Source of the DNA: Blastococcus saxobsidens
GTDB lineage: Bacteria; Actinomycetota; Actinomycetes; Mycobacteriales; Geodermatophilaceae
Direction of reading: 5' to 3'
Length of the DNA stretch: 64,000 bases
NCBI RefSeq assembly: GCF_010682065.1
Contig: NZ_JAAGWG010000014.1
Coordinates: 1-64,000 of the forward strand
The translations under genes were made by a program, and so were the position numbers. Each line of letters begins with the position of its first letter. Position 1 is the first letter of the stretch. This document shows positions 9,870-18,833 of the stretch, one piece after another. The notes under the pieces were generated by a model. That model was given only the letters and a program-made list of their open reading frames with translations, was not told the origin of the DNA and made no database searches.

Positions 9870-11201
9870 GTGACATCCCTGTTCGACGCGCCCGACGACG
9901 GCCCGGCCGCCGTCGACCCGGGTGCCCCGCTGGCGGTGCGCATGCGGCCGCGCTCGCTGGAGGAGGTCGTCGGGCAGCAGCACCTGCTGGGCGACCGGGC
10001 CCCGCTGCGCCGGCTGGTGGAGTCCGACGAGCCGATGTCGCTGGTGCTCTACGGCCCGCCCGGCACCGGCAAGACCACCCTCGCGCACGTCATCTCGCTG
10101 GCCACCAAGCGGCAGTTCGTGCAGCTGTCGGCGCTGGACTCCGGCGTCAAGGAGGTCCGGGCGGTCATCTCCAGCGCGAAGCAGGAGCTCACCTACGCCG
10201 GCCGGCGCACCGTCCTGTTCATCGACGAGGTGCACCGCTTCTCCAAGACCCAGCAGGACAGCCTGCTGAGCGCGGTCGAGGACCGCATCGTCAGCCTCAT
10301 CGCGGCCACCACCGAGAACCCGTTCTTCTCCGTGGTCAGCCCGCTGCTCTCGCGCAGCCTGGTGCTCGCGCTCCAGCCGCTCACCGACGACGACGTCCGC
10401 ACGCTGCTGCGCCGGGCGCTGGCCAGCGAGCGCGGGCTGGCCGGCGAGTTCACGCTGACGGAGGAGGCGCAGGAGCACCTCATCCGGATCGCGGGCGGTG
10501 ACGGGCGCAAGTCGCTGACCGCGCTGGAGTCCGGTGCCGGGGCGGCCCGGGCCGTCGGCGCGACCGAGATCGACCTCCCCACGCTGGAGACGGCGGTGGC
10601 GCAGGCCGCGGTCCGGTACGACCGGCAGGGCGACATGCACTACGACGTCGCCAGCGCGCTGATCAAGAGCATCCGCGGTAGCGACGTCGACGCCGCCCTG
10701 CACTACCTGGCCCGCATGGTGGAGGCGGGGGAGGACCCGCGCTTCATCGCCCGGCGGCTGGTCATCTCCGCCAGCGAGGACATCGGCATGGCCGACCCGA
10801 CGGCGCTGCTCACCGCCGTGGCAGCCGCCGACGCGGTCGCCTTCATCGGCATGCCCGAGGGCCACTTCCCGCTGGCCCAGGCCGTCGTCCACCTGGCCAC
10901 GGCGCCGAAGTCCAACGCCGTGACCGCCGCGATGGGGGAGTCGGTGGCCGACGTGCGCGCGGGGCTGGCCGGCCCGGTGCCGGCCGGTCTGCGAGACGCG
11001 CACTACGGCGGGGCGAAGAAGCTCGGGCACGGCAAGAGCTACGTCTACCCGCACTCCCACCCCGACGGGGTCGTGCCGCAGCAGTACCCGCCGGACGCGC
11101 TGGTGGGCAAGGACTACTACCGGCCGACCGGCCGCGGCGCCGAGGCGCGGCTGGGGGAGCGGCTGGCCAAGCTGCGGGCGATCATCCGCCGGACCCGCTG
11201 A
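9870..11201 (+). CDS. rarA: Replication-associated recombination protein A (MgsA/RarA AAA+ ATPase)
   Basis: 443 aa, the usual length. AAA+ clamp-loader-like ATPase acting at stalled replication forks. Landmarks: [17 protein letters not shown] at residues 24-40, Walker [11 protein letters not shown] at 61-70, Walker [12 protein letters not shown], sensor 1 [11 protein letters not shown], and the C-terminal tetramerisation part with [17 protein letters not shown]. The GTG start follows a TAGCGT box with no leader. It stands alone on the plus strand upstream of the DUF948/alaS group, an arrangement common in actinobacteria. Confidence 0.95.
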   Translation: MTSLFDAPDDGPAAVDPGAPLAVRMRPRSLEEVVGQQHLLGDRAPLRRLVESDEPMSLVLYGPPGTGKTTLAHVISLATKRQFVQLSALDSGVKEVRAVISSAKQELTYAGRRTVLFIDEVHRFSKTQQDSLLSAVEDRIVSLIAATTENPFFSVVSPLLSRSLVLALQPLTDDDVRTLLRRALASERGLAGEFTLTEEAQEHLIRIAGGDGRKSLTALESGAGAARAVGATEIDLPTLETAVAQAAVRYDRQGDMHYDVASALIKSIRGSDVDAALHYLARMVEAGEDPRFIARRLVISASEDIGMADPTALLTAVAAADAVAFIGMPEGHFPLAQAVVHLATAPKSNAVTAAMGESVADVRAGLAGPVPAGLRDAHYGGAKKLGHGKSYVYPHSHPDGVVPQQYPPDALVGKDYYRPTGRGAEARLGERLAKLRAIIRRTR

Positions 11202-11240
11202 CGCCCCGGCGGGGGACGGACGGCGGCGGGGGGCCGCGAC

Positions 11241-11246
11241 TAGTGT
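11241..11246 (+). promoter_or_regulatory. Possible -10 box TAGTGT upstream of the DUF948 gene
   Basis: TAGTGT lies 54 nt before the GTG at 11301, which has its own AGGAG site, so this would be a normal leadered promoter. The -35 is not obvious. Confidence 0.3.
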
Positions 11247-11300
11247 GACCAAGCCGGAACGTCGCTCCCGGCGCTGAATCCCCCGAGAACAGGAGCACGC

Positions 11301-11726
11301 GTGTCCGTAGGAGAGATCGCCGGGCTGATCGCAGCCGGCGCCCTGGTGCTGCTGGTGGTGCTGGTGGCCGTGCCGCTGCTCAAGCTCGGCCGGACGCTCG
11401 ACGAGACCACCCTGACCATCCGCCAGGTGCGCGAGCAGAGCGCGCCGATCCTGGGCCAGGCCAGCACCACGGTCGCGCACGTGAACAGCAACCTGGAGCG
11501 GGTCGACGACATCACCGGCAACGCCGCGAACGTCTCCAGCAACGTCGCCGCCCTCACCAGCGTGGTCGCCGCGACCCTGGGCAGCCCGCTGATCAAGGTC
11601 GCCGCGTTCAGCTACGGCGTGCGCAGCGCCACCAAGAAGAAGCGGGAGGGCCAGGCCCTCGCCGACGCCGCCCGCCGCGACAAGGAAGCGCGTCGCTCGC
11701 GCCGCGCCGCTCGGCGGGCCGCCTGA
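11301..11726 (+). CDS. DUF948 domain-containing membrane protein
   Basis: 141 aa. One N-terminal membrane helix (about residues 5-27), then a helical, probably coiled-coil segment (LDETTLTIRQVREQ...VNSNLERVDDITGNAANV) and a very basic tail (KKKREGQ...RRSRRAARRAA). This is the layout of DUF948 proteins, whose role is unknown. GTG at 11301 is supported by AGGAG at 11291-11295. The stop overlaps the next start by 1 nt (TGATG). The position just before alaS is conserved in many actinobacteria, which suggests a housekeeping envelope role, but nothing in the sequence names it. Confidence 0.85.
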   Translation: MSVGEIAGLIAAGALVLLVVLVAVPLLKLGRTLDETTLTIRQVREQSAPILGQASTTVAHVNSNLERVDDITGNAANVSSNVAALTSVVAATLGSPLIKVAAFSYGVRSATKKKREGQALADAARRDKEARRSRRAARRAA

Positions 11727-12010
11727 TGCGCCGCCTGTTCTGGCTCGCCATGGGCATCACCATCGGCGCCCTGGTCGTGCGGAAGCTGTCGGCCGCGGCC
11801 GAGAAGATGACCCCGGCCGGCATCGGCGCCTCCATCGCCGAGGGCCTGCGGGACCTCGCCGACGCCATCGGCGACTTCGGGGCCGACGTCCGCGAGGCGA
11901 TGTCCGAGCGCGAGCTCGAGCTGCGCGCGGGTACGGGCCTGGACGCGCCGCTGCCCGACGCGGGCGAGGCCGCCGCCCTGCGCCGCGGCGCGCACGCCGC
12001 CGACTCCTGA
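11726..12010 (+). CDS. Small conserved actinobacterial protein with N-terminal hydrophobic segment
   Basis: 94 aa. Hydrophobic N-terminus (LFWLAMGITIGALVVRKL, about residues 4-21), then an amphipathic helix (IAEGLRDLADAIGDFGADVREAMSERELELR) and a loose Ala/Gly-rich end. It is translationally coupled to the DUF948 gene (shared A of TGATG), so the two products may work together at the membrane. The same small gene sits between the DUF948 gene and alaS in related genomes. No domain name or function can be given. Confidence 0.75.
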   Translation: MRRLFWLAMGITIGALVVRKLSAAAEKMTPAGIGASIAEGLRDLADAIGDFGADVREAMSERELELRAGTGLDAPLPDAGEAAALRRGAHAADS

Positions 12011-12018
12011 TCCATCGG

Positions 12019-12042
12019 CCGGGACGCACCTTCCTGTCCCGG
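12019..12042 (+). terminator. Weak hairpin before alaS
   Basis: CCGGGAC (12019-12025) pairs with GTCCCGG (12036-12042) around a 10-nt loop. It follows the stop at 12010 and precedes alaS, with no U-tract. It could be a terminator/attenuator or chance pairing. Confidence 0.35.
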
Positions 12043-12067
12043 TCCCGTCGAACCGAGTAGACCTGAG

Positions 12068-14743
12068 ATGCAGACCGCCGAGATCCGCCGCCGCTTCCTG
12101 CAGCACTTCGAGCAGCGTGGCCACACCGTCGTCCCCAGTGCCTCGCTGGTCTCCCCGGACCCGTCGCTGCTGTTCACCGTCGCCGGCATGGTGCCGTTCA
12201 TCCCGTACCTGACCGGGCGCGAGCCCGCGCCGTTCCCGCGGGCCACCAGCGTGCAGAAGTGCGTGCGCACCCTCGACATCGAGGAGGTGGGCAAGACCAC
12301 CCGGCACGGCACGTTCTTCCAGATGAACGGCAACTTCTCCTTCGGTGACTACTTCAAGGCCGAGGCGATCCAGTTCGCCTGGGACCTCGTGACCGGCAAG
12401 GTCGCCGACGGCGGACTGGGCCTGGACCCCGAGCGGATCTGGCCGACGGTCTACCTCGACGACGACGAGGCGTTCGACGCCTGGCGCGCCTACGTCCCGG
12501 CCGAGCGGATCCAGCGCCGCGGGATGGAGGACAACTACTGGTCCACCGGTGCGGCGGGCCCGGCCGGGCCGTGCTCGGAGATCCACTACGACCGCGGACC
12601 GGAGTTCGGGCCGGACGGCGGTCCCGAGGCCGACCCCACCGGCGACCGGTTCCTCGAGATCTGGAACCTCGTCTTCATGCAGTACGAGCGGGGGGACGGG
12701 GAGGGCAAGGACTTCCCGATCCTCGGCGAGCTGCCGCGGAAGAACATCGACACCGGCATGGGCCTGGAGCGCGTGGCCTACCTGCTGCAGGGCGTCGACA
12801 ACATGTACGAGATCGACGAGGTCGCCCCGGTGCTGCGCCGGGCCGCCGAGCTCGCCGGGGTCACCTACGGCAAGGACACCGAGGCGGACGTGCGGCTGCG
12901 GGTCGTCGCCGACCACGTGCGCAGTGGGCTGATGCTCATCGGCGACGGCGTCACGCCCGGCAACGAGGGGCGCGGCTACATCCTGCGCCGGCTGCTGCGC
13001 CGCGCCGTCCGGTCGATGAAGCTGCTCGGCGTCGAGGACGCGACCCTCCCCGAGCTGCTGCCGGTGTCGAAGGAGGCGATGAAGGCCAGCTACCCCGAGC
13101 TGGAGACCGACTTCGCGCGGATCAGCAGCGTCGCCTACGCGGAGGAGGAGGCGTTCCGCCGCACCCTCACCTCCGGCACGGCGCTGTTCGACACCGCGGT
13201 GACGCAGGCGAAGAAGGCGGGCACCCCGAAGCTGTCGGGGGAGCAGGCGTTCTCGCTGCACGACACCTACGGCTTCCCGATCGACGTCACCCTCGAGATG
13301 GCCGCCGAGCAGGGCGTGACCGTCGACGAGGAGGGCTTCCGCGCCCTCATGAAGGAGCAGCGCGACCGCGCCCGGGCCGACGCCCGCGCCAAGCGCACCG
13401 GCTCGGTCGACGTGCTGGCCTACCGCCGGCTGCTGGCCGAGCACGGCCCCACCGACTGGCGGGCCTACGACACCCTGCGCACCGACTCCCGCGTCCTCGG
13501 GGTCGTCGCCGAGGACTCCGACGCCGCACAGCGCCCGGTCGGCCCCGGCGAGATCACCCGCGTCGTCCTGGACCGGACGCCGTTCTACGCCGAGTCCGGT
13601 GGTCAGATCGCCGACGCCGGCATCCTGACCTGGGACGGCGGCCGCGCAGAGGTCATCGACGTGCAGCGCCCGGTCAAGGGTCTGGTCGCCCACCAGGTGC
13701 GGGTGCTCGAGGGAGAGCTGCGCGAGGGCGCCGAGCTCACCGCCGAGGTGGACCACGAGTGGCGGGTGTCGGCCTGCCAGGCGCACTCGGGCACCCACGT
13801 GGTGCACGCGGCGCTGCGCGAGGTGCTCGGCCCGCAGGCGCTGCAGTCCGGTTCCTACAACCGGCCGGGCTACCTGCGGCTGGACTTCGCCTGGCAGGGC
13901 GCGCTCACCCAGCAGCAGCGCAAGGACATCGAGGACGTCGCCAACGCGGCGGTCCGCGCCGACCACAGGGTCACCGCCTCGTACATGACGCTGCCGGAGG
14001 CGCAGGCCTTCGGCGCCATCGCGCTGTTCGGCGAGACCTACGGCGAGCAGGTCCGCGTCGTGGAGATCGGCGGCCCCTGGTCGCGCGAGCTCTGCGGTGG
14101 CACGCACGTCCGCGGCAGCGCGCAGATCGGCACCCTGGCACTGACCGGCGAGTCCTCGGTGGGTTCGGGTGCCCGGCGCGTGGAGGCCGTCGTCGGCCTC
14201 GAGGGCTTCCGGTACCTGGCCCGCGAGCGCGACCTGGTCCGCCAGCTGGCCGAGATCCTCAAGTCGCCCCAGGACGGCCTCGTCGAGCGGGTCAGCGGCA
14301 TGGTCGCCCGGATGCGCGACCTCGACCGCGAGCTCGCCGACCTCCGCGCGCAGCAGTCCGTGGCCGCGGCCGGGCAGCTCGCCGCGTCTGCGCGGGACGT
14401 GGGCGGCGTCGCCGTCGTCACCGGTGCCCCGGAGGGGCTGGGTGGTGGCGACCTCCGCACGCTCGCCCTCGACATCCGGGGCCGGCTGGCCGCCGACCGG
14501 GCCGCGGTCGTGCTGCTGGCCTCGGAGTCCGGTGGCAAGGTGGCCCTGGTGGCCGCACTCAACCCGGCCGCGGTCGCGCAGGGGCTGTCGGCCAACGACG
14601 TCCTCAAGGCGGCCTCGGCCCCCGTCGGCGGCCGCGGTGGCGGCAAGTCCGACGTCGCCCAGGGGGGCGGCACCGATCCCGCGGGTATCCCCGCAGCACT
14701 GCAGGCCGGCGAGCAGGCGGTTGCGGCCGCCAGTGGGAGGTGA
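12068..14743 (+). CDS. alaS: Alanine--tRNA ligase
   Basis: 891 aa, full length. Class II catalytic domain from the start (MQTAEIRRRFLQHFEQRGHTVVPSASLV), tRNA-recognition region in the middle, editing domain with the zinc ligands HSGTHVVHA and CGGTHV (about residues 580-680), and a C-terminal oligomerisation/DHHA1 domain ending in the Gly-rich VGGRGGGKSDVAQGGG segment. It edits mischarged Ser/Gly-tRNA-Ala. It is followed closely by ruvX, the order known from Rv2555c-Rv2554c. Confidence 0.97.
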   Translation: MQTAEIRRRFLQHFEQRGHTVVPSASLVSPDPSLLFTVAGMVPFIPYLTGREPAPFPRATSVQKCVRTLDIEEVGKTTRHGTFFQMNGNFSFGDYFKAEAIQFAWDLVTGKVADGGLGLDPERIWPTVYLDDDEAFDAWRAYVPAERIQRRGMEDNYWSTGAAGPAGPCSEIHYDRGPEFGPDGGPEADPTGDRFLEIWNLVFMQYERGDGEGKDFPILGELPRKNIDTGMGLERVAYLLQGVDNMYEIDEVAPVLRRAAELAGVTYGKDTEADVRLRVVADHVRSGLMLIGDGVTPGNEGRGYILRRLLRRAVRSMKLLGVEDATLPELLPVSKEAMKASYPELETDFARISSVAYAEEEAFRRTLTSGTALFDTAVTQAKKAGTPKLSGEQAFSLHDTYGFPIDVTLEMAAEQGVTVDEEGFRALMKEQRDRARADARAKRTGSVDVLAYRRLLAEHGPTDWRAYDTLRTDSRVLGVVAEDSDAAQRPVGPGEITRVVLDRTPFYAESGGQIADAGILTWDGGRAEVIDVQRPVKGLVAHQVRVLEGELREGAELTAEVDHEWRVSACQAHSGTHVVHAALREVLGPQALQSGSYNRPGYLRLDFAWQGALTQQQRKDIEDVANAAVRADHRVTASYMTLPEAQAFGAIALFGETYGEQVRVVEIGGPWSRELCGGTHVRGSAQIGTLALTGESSVGSGARRVEAVVGLEGFRYLARERDLVRQLAEILKSPQDGLVERVSGMVARMRDLDRELADLRAQQSVAAAGQLAASARDVGGVAVVTGAPEGLGGGDLRTLALDIRGRLAADRAAVVLLASESGGKVALVAALNPAAVAQGLSANDVLKAASAPVGGRGGGKSDVAQGGGTDPAGIPAALQAGEQAVAAASGR

Positions 14744-14748
14744 GCCCC

Positions 14749-15441
14749 GTGAGGAGCTCCGACAACAGCGGATCCGACGAGGGCTTCGGCTCGAACCCGG
14801 GGGACACCGGTCCCGTCGGCGGACGTCGCCGCGAGCTGCCGGCCGTGCCACCGGCCCGGCCGCGGACGCCGGGGTCCACCGGTGAGCAGCCGGCGCACCA
14901 CCCGACCACGGAGATCGACCTCAGCCAGGGGTTCCCGCCGGTCAAGCACGAGACGACCGAGATCGACCTCAGCGGTGGCTGGCCGCAGCACCTGAAGGTG
15001 CCGCCGCGGCGCGCCCGCGGCCGGGTGCTCGGGATCGACGTCGGCACCGTCCGGGTGGGGCTGGCGCTGTCGGACCCGACCGGCACGCTCGCCAGCCCCC
15101 TGGAGACGCTCCGCCGGGCGAAGGACAGGTCCGATCTGGACCGTCTCGTCACGCTCGTCGTGGAACACGAGGTGACCGAGGTGGTGGTGGGAGAGCCGAG
15201 GCATCTGTCAGGTGCGTCGGGCGCCTCTGCCGTCGATGCGGGCAACTACGCTCAGGAACTGGCCGACCGCATAGCGGATGTGCCGGTCCACATGATCGAC
15301 GAGAGGCTCTCCACCGTGACCGCAGCCAGTCACCTCCGTGAGGGCGGCATCGACAGCCGCCGTCAGCGCCCGGTGATCGACCAGGCGGCCGCCGTGGTCA
15401 TCCTGCAGCAGTATCTCGACAGCCGGCGGGCGCCCACGTGA
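14749..15441 (+). CDS. ruvX: RuvX/YqgF Holliday junction resolvase-like protein with long N-terminal tail
   Basis: 230 aa; the YqgF core is only about 140 aa, so roughly 90 residues are extra at the N-terminus. The core (from about residue 92) has LGIDVGTVRVGLALSD, TEVVVGEPRHLSG, IDERLSTVTA and IDQAAAVVILQQYLD, the RNase H-like acidic positions of the family, which acts in pre-16S rRNA processing. The tail is Pro/Gly-rich and contains the same heptad TTEIDLS twice (53-59 and 69-75). GTG at 14749 is supported by GGGAGG at 14735-14740; no better start lies nearer to the core. The end overlaps mltG by 4 nt. Confidence 0.9.
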   Translation: MRSSDNSGSDEGFGSNPGDTGPVGGRRRELPAVPPARPRTPGSTGEQPAHHPTTEIDLSQGFPPVKHETTEIDLSGGWPQHLKVPPRRARGRVLGIDVGTVRVGLALSDPTGTLASPLETLRRAKDRSDLDRLVTLVVEHEVTEVVVGEPRHLSGASGASAVDAGNYAQELADRIADVPVHMIDERLSTVTAASHLREGGIDSRRQRPVIDQAAAVVILQQYLDSRRAPT

Positions 15442-17282
15442 GCGCGCCCGGCGGGCCGCCGCGCCGGGGGAGGCACTCCTCCGACGACGGAACCGGTGGT
15501 GTGCCCGCGTCCTTCTGGACGTCTCCCGGCGCCCCCATCGGCGGCAGTGTCCCGCCGGGCTTCCCGGTGCAGCCTCCGCACCGCGCCGGAGGCGTCCGCC
15601 CCGGCTCGGGGACCATGGACCCCGGAGCCGACCGGACCGGGCCGCTGGTCGAGCCCTCCTGGTGGTCCTACGGCTCCACCGACCACCCGGACCACCCCCG
15701 CGCCGGCCGGGCGCCGGACGCCGACGCGCACGGCTTCGGCCGCGAGCACCCGTCCGCGCCGCTGCCCCCGCTGCCGACCGGTGCCTGGGACCGGCTGGGA
15801 CCGCGCGCCGCCACCGGCGACGACGACCCCACCGTCGCCACGCCGCGCGTGGCCGGCCGCCAGGGCCACGATCCCCACCCGGACGACTCCTTCCTCGACT
15901 CCTTCCCCGACGACTCCTTCCCCGACGACCGGTACCCCGGCGCCGACCCGCGGCCGTGGGAGGAGCAGACCGGCGGCCTCGACGTCATCGGCGCCAACGT
16001 CGACGAGCCGACCCCCCGCCGTCGCGGACTCCGGCGCGGGCGGCGGAACGCTGCCGCCCCGGCCGACCTGCCCGAGACCGAGGCGATGCCGGCCGTGGCC
16101 CCCGACGGGCCGGCAGGGGAGCTCCCGGAGGAGCACCCCGTCCACGAGGAGCAGGACCACGACGCCGAGCCGGTCGGCCCCCTGACCGACGACGCGATCC
16201 CGGTGGCGCCCTACGACCCGCGCAACGACCGGCAGCGGCGTCGCCGTCGCCGTCGTCCGTTCGCGGTGGCGCTGGTCGTGCTCGTGCTCGGCGGCATCGT
16301 CGCCGGCATCGTGCTCGGCGGGCAGCAGCTGCTGTCGCTGCTCGACCCCGACTCGCGCGACTACACCGGCAGCGGCACCGGCAGCGTCGACGTCCGGGTG
16401 AACCAGGGCGACACGCTCAGCGACATCGCCGCCACCCTCGACGGGGCCGACGTCATCGCCTCCACCGGCCCGTTCGTCAGCGCCGCCAAGGCCAACCCGG
16501 ACGCCACCGGCATCCAGCCCGGCGTGTACACGCTGCGGCTGCAGATGAGCGGCGAGGCGGCACTGCAGCTGCTGCTGGACCCCGCCGCCCGGCAGGTCTC
16601 CCGCGTGACGCTGCGCGAGGGGCTCACCGTGACTCAGGTGCTGGCCCGGCTCGCGGAGGACACCGGCACGCCCCTGGAGGAGCTGCAGGCCGCCGCGGCC
16701 GACCCGGCCGCGCTGGGTCTGCCGGCCTACGCCAACGGCATGCTCGAGGGCTTCCTGTTCCCCGCCACCTACGACTTCGAGCCCGACGACACCGCCGCCG
16801 ACATGCTCGGCGCCATGGTGGCCCGGGCGGTCCAGGCGCTGGATGCGCTGCAGATCCCCGAGGCGGACCGGCTGGTGGTCGTGACCAAGGCGAGCATCGT
16901 GCAGGCCGAGGCGGCCGGCGCCGAGGACATGGCCAAGGTGGCGCGGGTCCTGGAGAACCGGCTCTCCGACGGCATGCCCCTGCAGCTGGACACGACCGTC
17001 AACTACGCCAACGGCAAGGGCGGGATCACGACGACGGCGGCCGACCGGGCCAACCCCTCGCCGTACAACACCTACTTCCACCCCGGGCTGCCCCCGGGCG
17101 CGATCAGCAACCCCGGTGAGGACGCGCTCGAGGCGGTGCTGGCCCCGGCCGAGGGCGACTGGCGGTTCTTCGTCGTCGTCAACCCCGACACCGGGGAGAC
17201 CCGCTTCGCCCGCACCGGCGAGGAGCACCAGCAGAACGTGCTGCTGTTCCAGCAGTGGCTGCGGGAGAACCCCGAGGGATGA
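15438..17282 (+). CDS. mltG: Endolytic murein transglycosylase MltG with long cytoplasmic tail
   Basis: 614 aa, against about 340-400 in most bacteria. The excess is a disordered, presumably cytoplasmic N-terminus of about 265 residues rich in Pro, Gly and Asp, with DDSFLDSFPDDSFPDD repeats near residues 152-167 and a basic stretch [10 protein letters not shown] just before the membrane helix (about 273-295). The extracellular part has a LysM-like segment followed by the YceG domain; the conserved Glu of the ASIVQAEA motif is about residue 491. MltG cuts nascent glycan strands and ends their elongation. The GTG start overlaps the ruvX stop, and the stop overlaps aroE (ATGA). Confidence 0.93.
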   Translation: MSAPGGPPRRGRHSSDDGTGGVPASFWTSPGAPIGGSVPPGFPVQPPHRAGGVRPGSGTMDPGADRTGPLVEPSWWSYGSTDHPDHPRAGRAPDADAHGFGREHPSAPLPPLPTGAWDRLGPRAATGDDDPTVATPRVAGRQGHDPHPDDSFLDSFPDDSFPDDRYPGADPRPWEEQTGGLDVIGANVDEPTPRRRGLRRGRRNAAAPADLPETEAMPAVAPDGPAGELPEEHPVHEEQDHDAEPVGPLTDDAIPVAPYDPRNDRQRRRRRRRPFAVALVVLVLGGIVAGIVLGGQQLLSLLDPDSRDYTGSGTGSVDVRVNQGDTLSDIAATLDGADVIASTGPFVSAAKANPDATGIQPGVYTLRLQMSGEAALQLLLDPAARQVSRVTLREGLTVTQVLARLAEDTGTPLEELQAAAADPAALGLPAYANGMLEGFLFPATYDFEPDDTAADMLGAMVARAVQALDALQIPEADRLVVVTKASIVQAEAAGAEDMAKVARVLENRLSDGMPLQLDTTVNYANGKGGITTTAADRANPSPYNTYFHPGLPPGAISNPGEDALEAVLAPAEGDWRFFVVVNPDTGETRFARTGEEHQQNVLLFQQWLRENPEG

Positions 17283-18082
17283 GGGCCGCCGTCCTCGGCC
17301 GGCCGGTGTCCCACTCGCTCTCCCCGCTGCTGCACCGCGCCGCCTATTCGGCCCTGGGGCTCACCGAGTGGACCTACGACGCCCTGGACGTCGGGGCGGA
17401 GGACCTCCCCGACCTCCTGGCCGGGCTCGGTCCCGAGTGGCGGGGGTTCTCGGTGACGATGCCCTGCAAGCAGGCGGCGGTCGCGGTGGCCGACACCGTG
17501 CAGCCGTTGCCGGGTCTCCTCCGGGCCGCCAACACCCTGGTGCGCACCGAGGGCGGCTGGCGCGCGGAGAACACCGACGTGGGCGGCATCGGCATGGCCC
17601 TGCAGCTGGCCGGGGTGGCGGAGGCTCCGCACGCAGCGGTCCTCGGTGCCGGCGGCACGGCGACGGCGGCGGTCGTCGCCCTCGCGTCGCTGGGTGCCCG
17701 GCAGGTCGACGTCGTGGTGCGGGATCCCGCCCGGGCCGGCGAGGTGACCCGGGTCCTGGACGTGCTCGGGGTCGAGGCCACCGTGCTGAGCCTGGACGGC
17801 GCGGTGGTCACCGCGCCGGTGGTGGTCAGCACCGTGCCGGTGGGCGGTCAGCCCGCCGTCGCGGCACTGGACTGGCAGGCCGGCCAGACGGTGCTCGACG
17901 TGCTGTACGCCCCCTGGCCCACACCGCTGGCCGAGCGGGTCACCGCCGCCGGGGGAACCGTCATCGGCGGCCTCGAGGTGCTGTTCTGGCAGGCCACCGA
18001 GCAGGTCGAGCTCATGACCGGTCACCCCGCCCCGATCGGCGCCATGCGGGCGGCGCTGGACGCGGCGCTCGCCGGTCGCTGA
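17279..18082 (+). CDS. aroE: Shikimate dehydrogenase
   Basis: 267 aa, normal size. Reduces 3-dehydroshikimate with NADPH. Substrate-binding segment RPVSHSLSPLLHRAAY at the N-terminus, catalytic Lys in VTMPCKQAA, catalytic Asp in NTDVGGI, and the nucleotide loop LGAGGTATAAV. ATG at 17279 overlaps the mltG stop by 4 nt. It is separated from the main aro operon by the A24 peptidase gene, the same order as in M. tuberculosis (Rv2552c-Rv2551c). Confidence 0.95.
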   Translation: MRAAVLGRPVSHSLSPLLHRAAYSALGLTEWTYDALDVGAEDLPDLLAGLGPEWRGFSVTMPCKQAAVAVADTVQPLPGLLRAANTLVRTEGGWRAENTDVGGIGMALQLAGVAEAPHAAVLGAGGTATAAVVALASLGARQVDVVVRDPARAGEVTRVLDVLGVEATVLSLDGAVVTAPVVVSTVPVGGQPAVAALDWQAGQTVLDVLYAPWPTPLAERVTAAGGTVIGGLEVLFWQATEQVELMTGHPAPIGAMRAALDAALAGR

Positions 18083-18090
18083 CCGGCACG

Positions 18091-18756
18091 GTGGACGTCT
18101 CCCGCCCGGTGCTGGCCGGGATCGCGGTGGTGGTCGGCCTGGTGCTGGGGCCGTGGTCGGCGCGGGTCGCCGCCCGGCTCGCCGCCCGGGACGCTTCGGC
18201 CCGCTCGTCACCGCCCCGCGACGCCGTGGTCGCCGGGCTCACCGCCGGCCTGCTCTGCGCGGCCACCCTGCTCGGCGGTCTGCGGCCGCTCACCGCCGGC
18301 CTCGCCTGGGTGGCCGCGGCCGCCGTCCTGCTCGGCGCCGTGGACCTGGCCGCGCACCGGCTGCCCGACCGCGTCCTCCTCCCGGCCGCCGTGGCGTTCG
18401 CCGCGGCCGCGCTCGTCGACGCCGCGGTGCTCGGGACGTGGGGGGCGCTGCTGCGCGGGGCGGCGGCGGCAGCCGTGGCGTACCTGGTCGCGGCGGGTGC
18501 GGCGGCGATCTCACCGGCGGCGCTGGGTTACGGCGACGTGAAGCTGCTGGCGCTCCTGGGGCTGGTGCTCGGCTGGTTCGGCTGGGGTGCGCTGATCGCC
18601 GGGGTGTTCCTCGGGTTGCTGATCGGCGCCGCCGTCTCGGTGCTGCTGGTCGCCACCCGCCGGGCGGGCTGGCGCAGCACCGTCCCCTTCGGCCCACCGC
18701 TGCTCGCCGGTGCCGTCCTGGCGCTCGCGGTGAGCGGCGGCGGTCCGCTGCCGTGA
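18091..18756 (+). CDS. A24-family prepilin peptidase (leader peptidase, minimal form)
   Basis: 221 aa with about six to seven membrane helices. The two aspartate motifs of the A24 family are present: VDLAAHRLPDR and GYGDVKLLALLGL. It lacks the N-terminal zinc/methylase domain of PilD, so it should cleave but not methylate. GTG at 18091 is the only reasonable start after the aroE stop (8 nt earlier). No pilin or type II/IV secretion genes lie in the window, so its substrates (Flp/Tad pilins are likely) are encoded elsewhere. The position between aroE and aroC is conserved in actinobacteria. Confidence 0.85.
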   Translation: MDVSRPVLAGIAVVVGLVLGPWSARVAARLAARDASARSSPPRDAVVAGLTAGLLCAATLLGGLRPLTAGLAWVAAAAVLLGAVDLAAHRLPDRVLLPAAVAFAAAALVDAAVLGTWGALLRGAAAAAVAYLVAAGAAAISPAALGYGDVKLLALLGLVLGWFGWGALIAGVFLGLLIGAAVSVLLVATRRAGWRSTVPFGPPLLAGAVLALAVSGGGPLP

Positions 18757-18764
18757 TGGAACGG

Positions 18765-18815
18765 CCTCGGTCCAGAGGCTCACCCCGAGCTTGCGAGGGG
18801 GGAGGGGGACCGGGG
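18765..18815 (+). repeat. REP-like palindromic intergenic element
   Basis: CCTCGGTCC (18765-18773) pairs with GGACCGGGG (18807-18815), allowing one T-G pair. Inside, CTC (18779-18781) pairs with GAG (18802-18804) and CCCC (18783-18786) with GGGG (18797-18800). The centre GAGCTTGCGAGGGG resembles the CCTGAGCTTG..GAAGGG repeat common in GC-rich bacteria. It could also work as a terminator for the upstream genes. Pairing is seen; membership in a repeat family is inferred. Confidence 0.45.
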
Positions 18816-18827
18816 TCCTTCTACTGG

Positions 18828-18833
18828 CAGAAT
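18828..18833 (+). promoter_or_regulatory. Possible -10 box CAGAAT for the aro operon
   Basis: CAGAAT ends 7 nt before the ATG of aroC (18841), and no ribosome site lies between. Spacing fits a leaderless mRNA; the first base deviates from TANNNT. Confidence 0.35.

Noticed and set aside
12011..12067. T-box leader for alaS
   Set aside because: The gap is only 57 nt, far too short for a T-box.
15890..15935. Tandem DNA repeat or CRISPR-like unit at the DDSF repeats
   Set aside because: It is a short in-frame protein repeat inside mltG without spacers.
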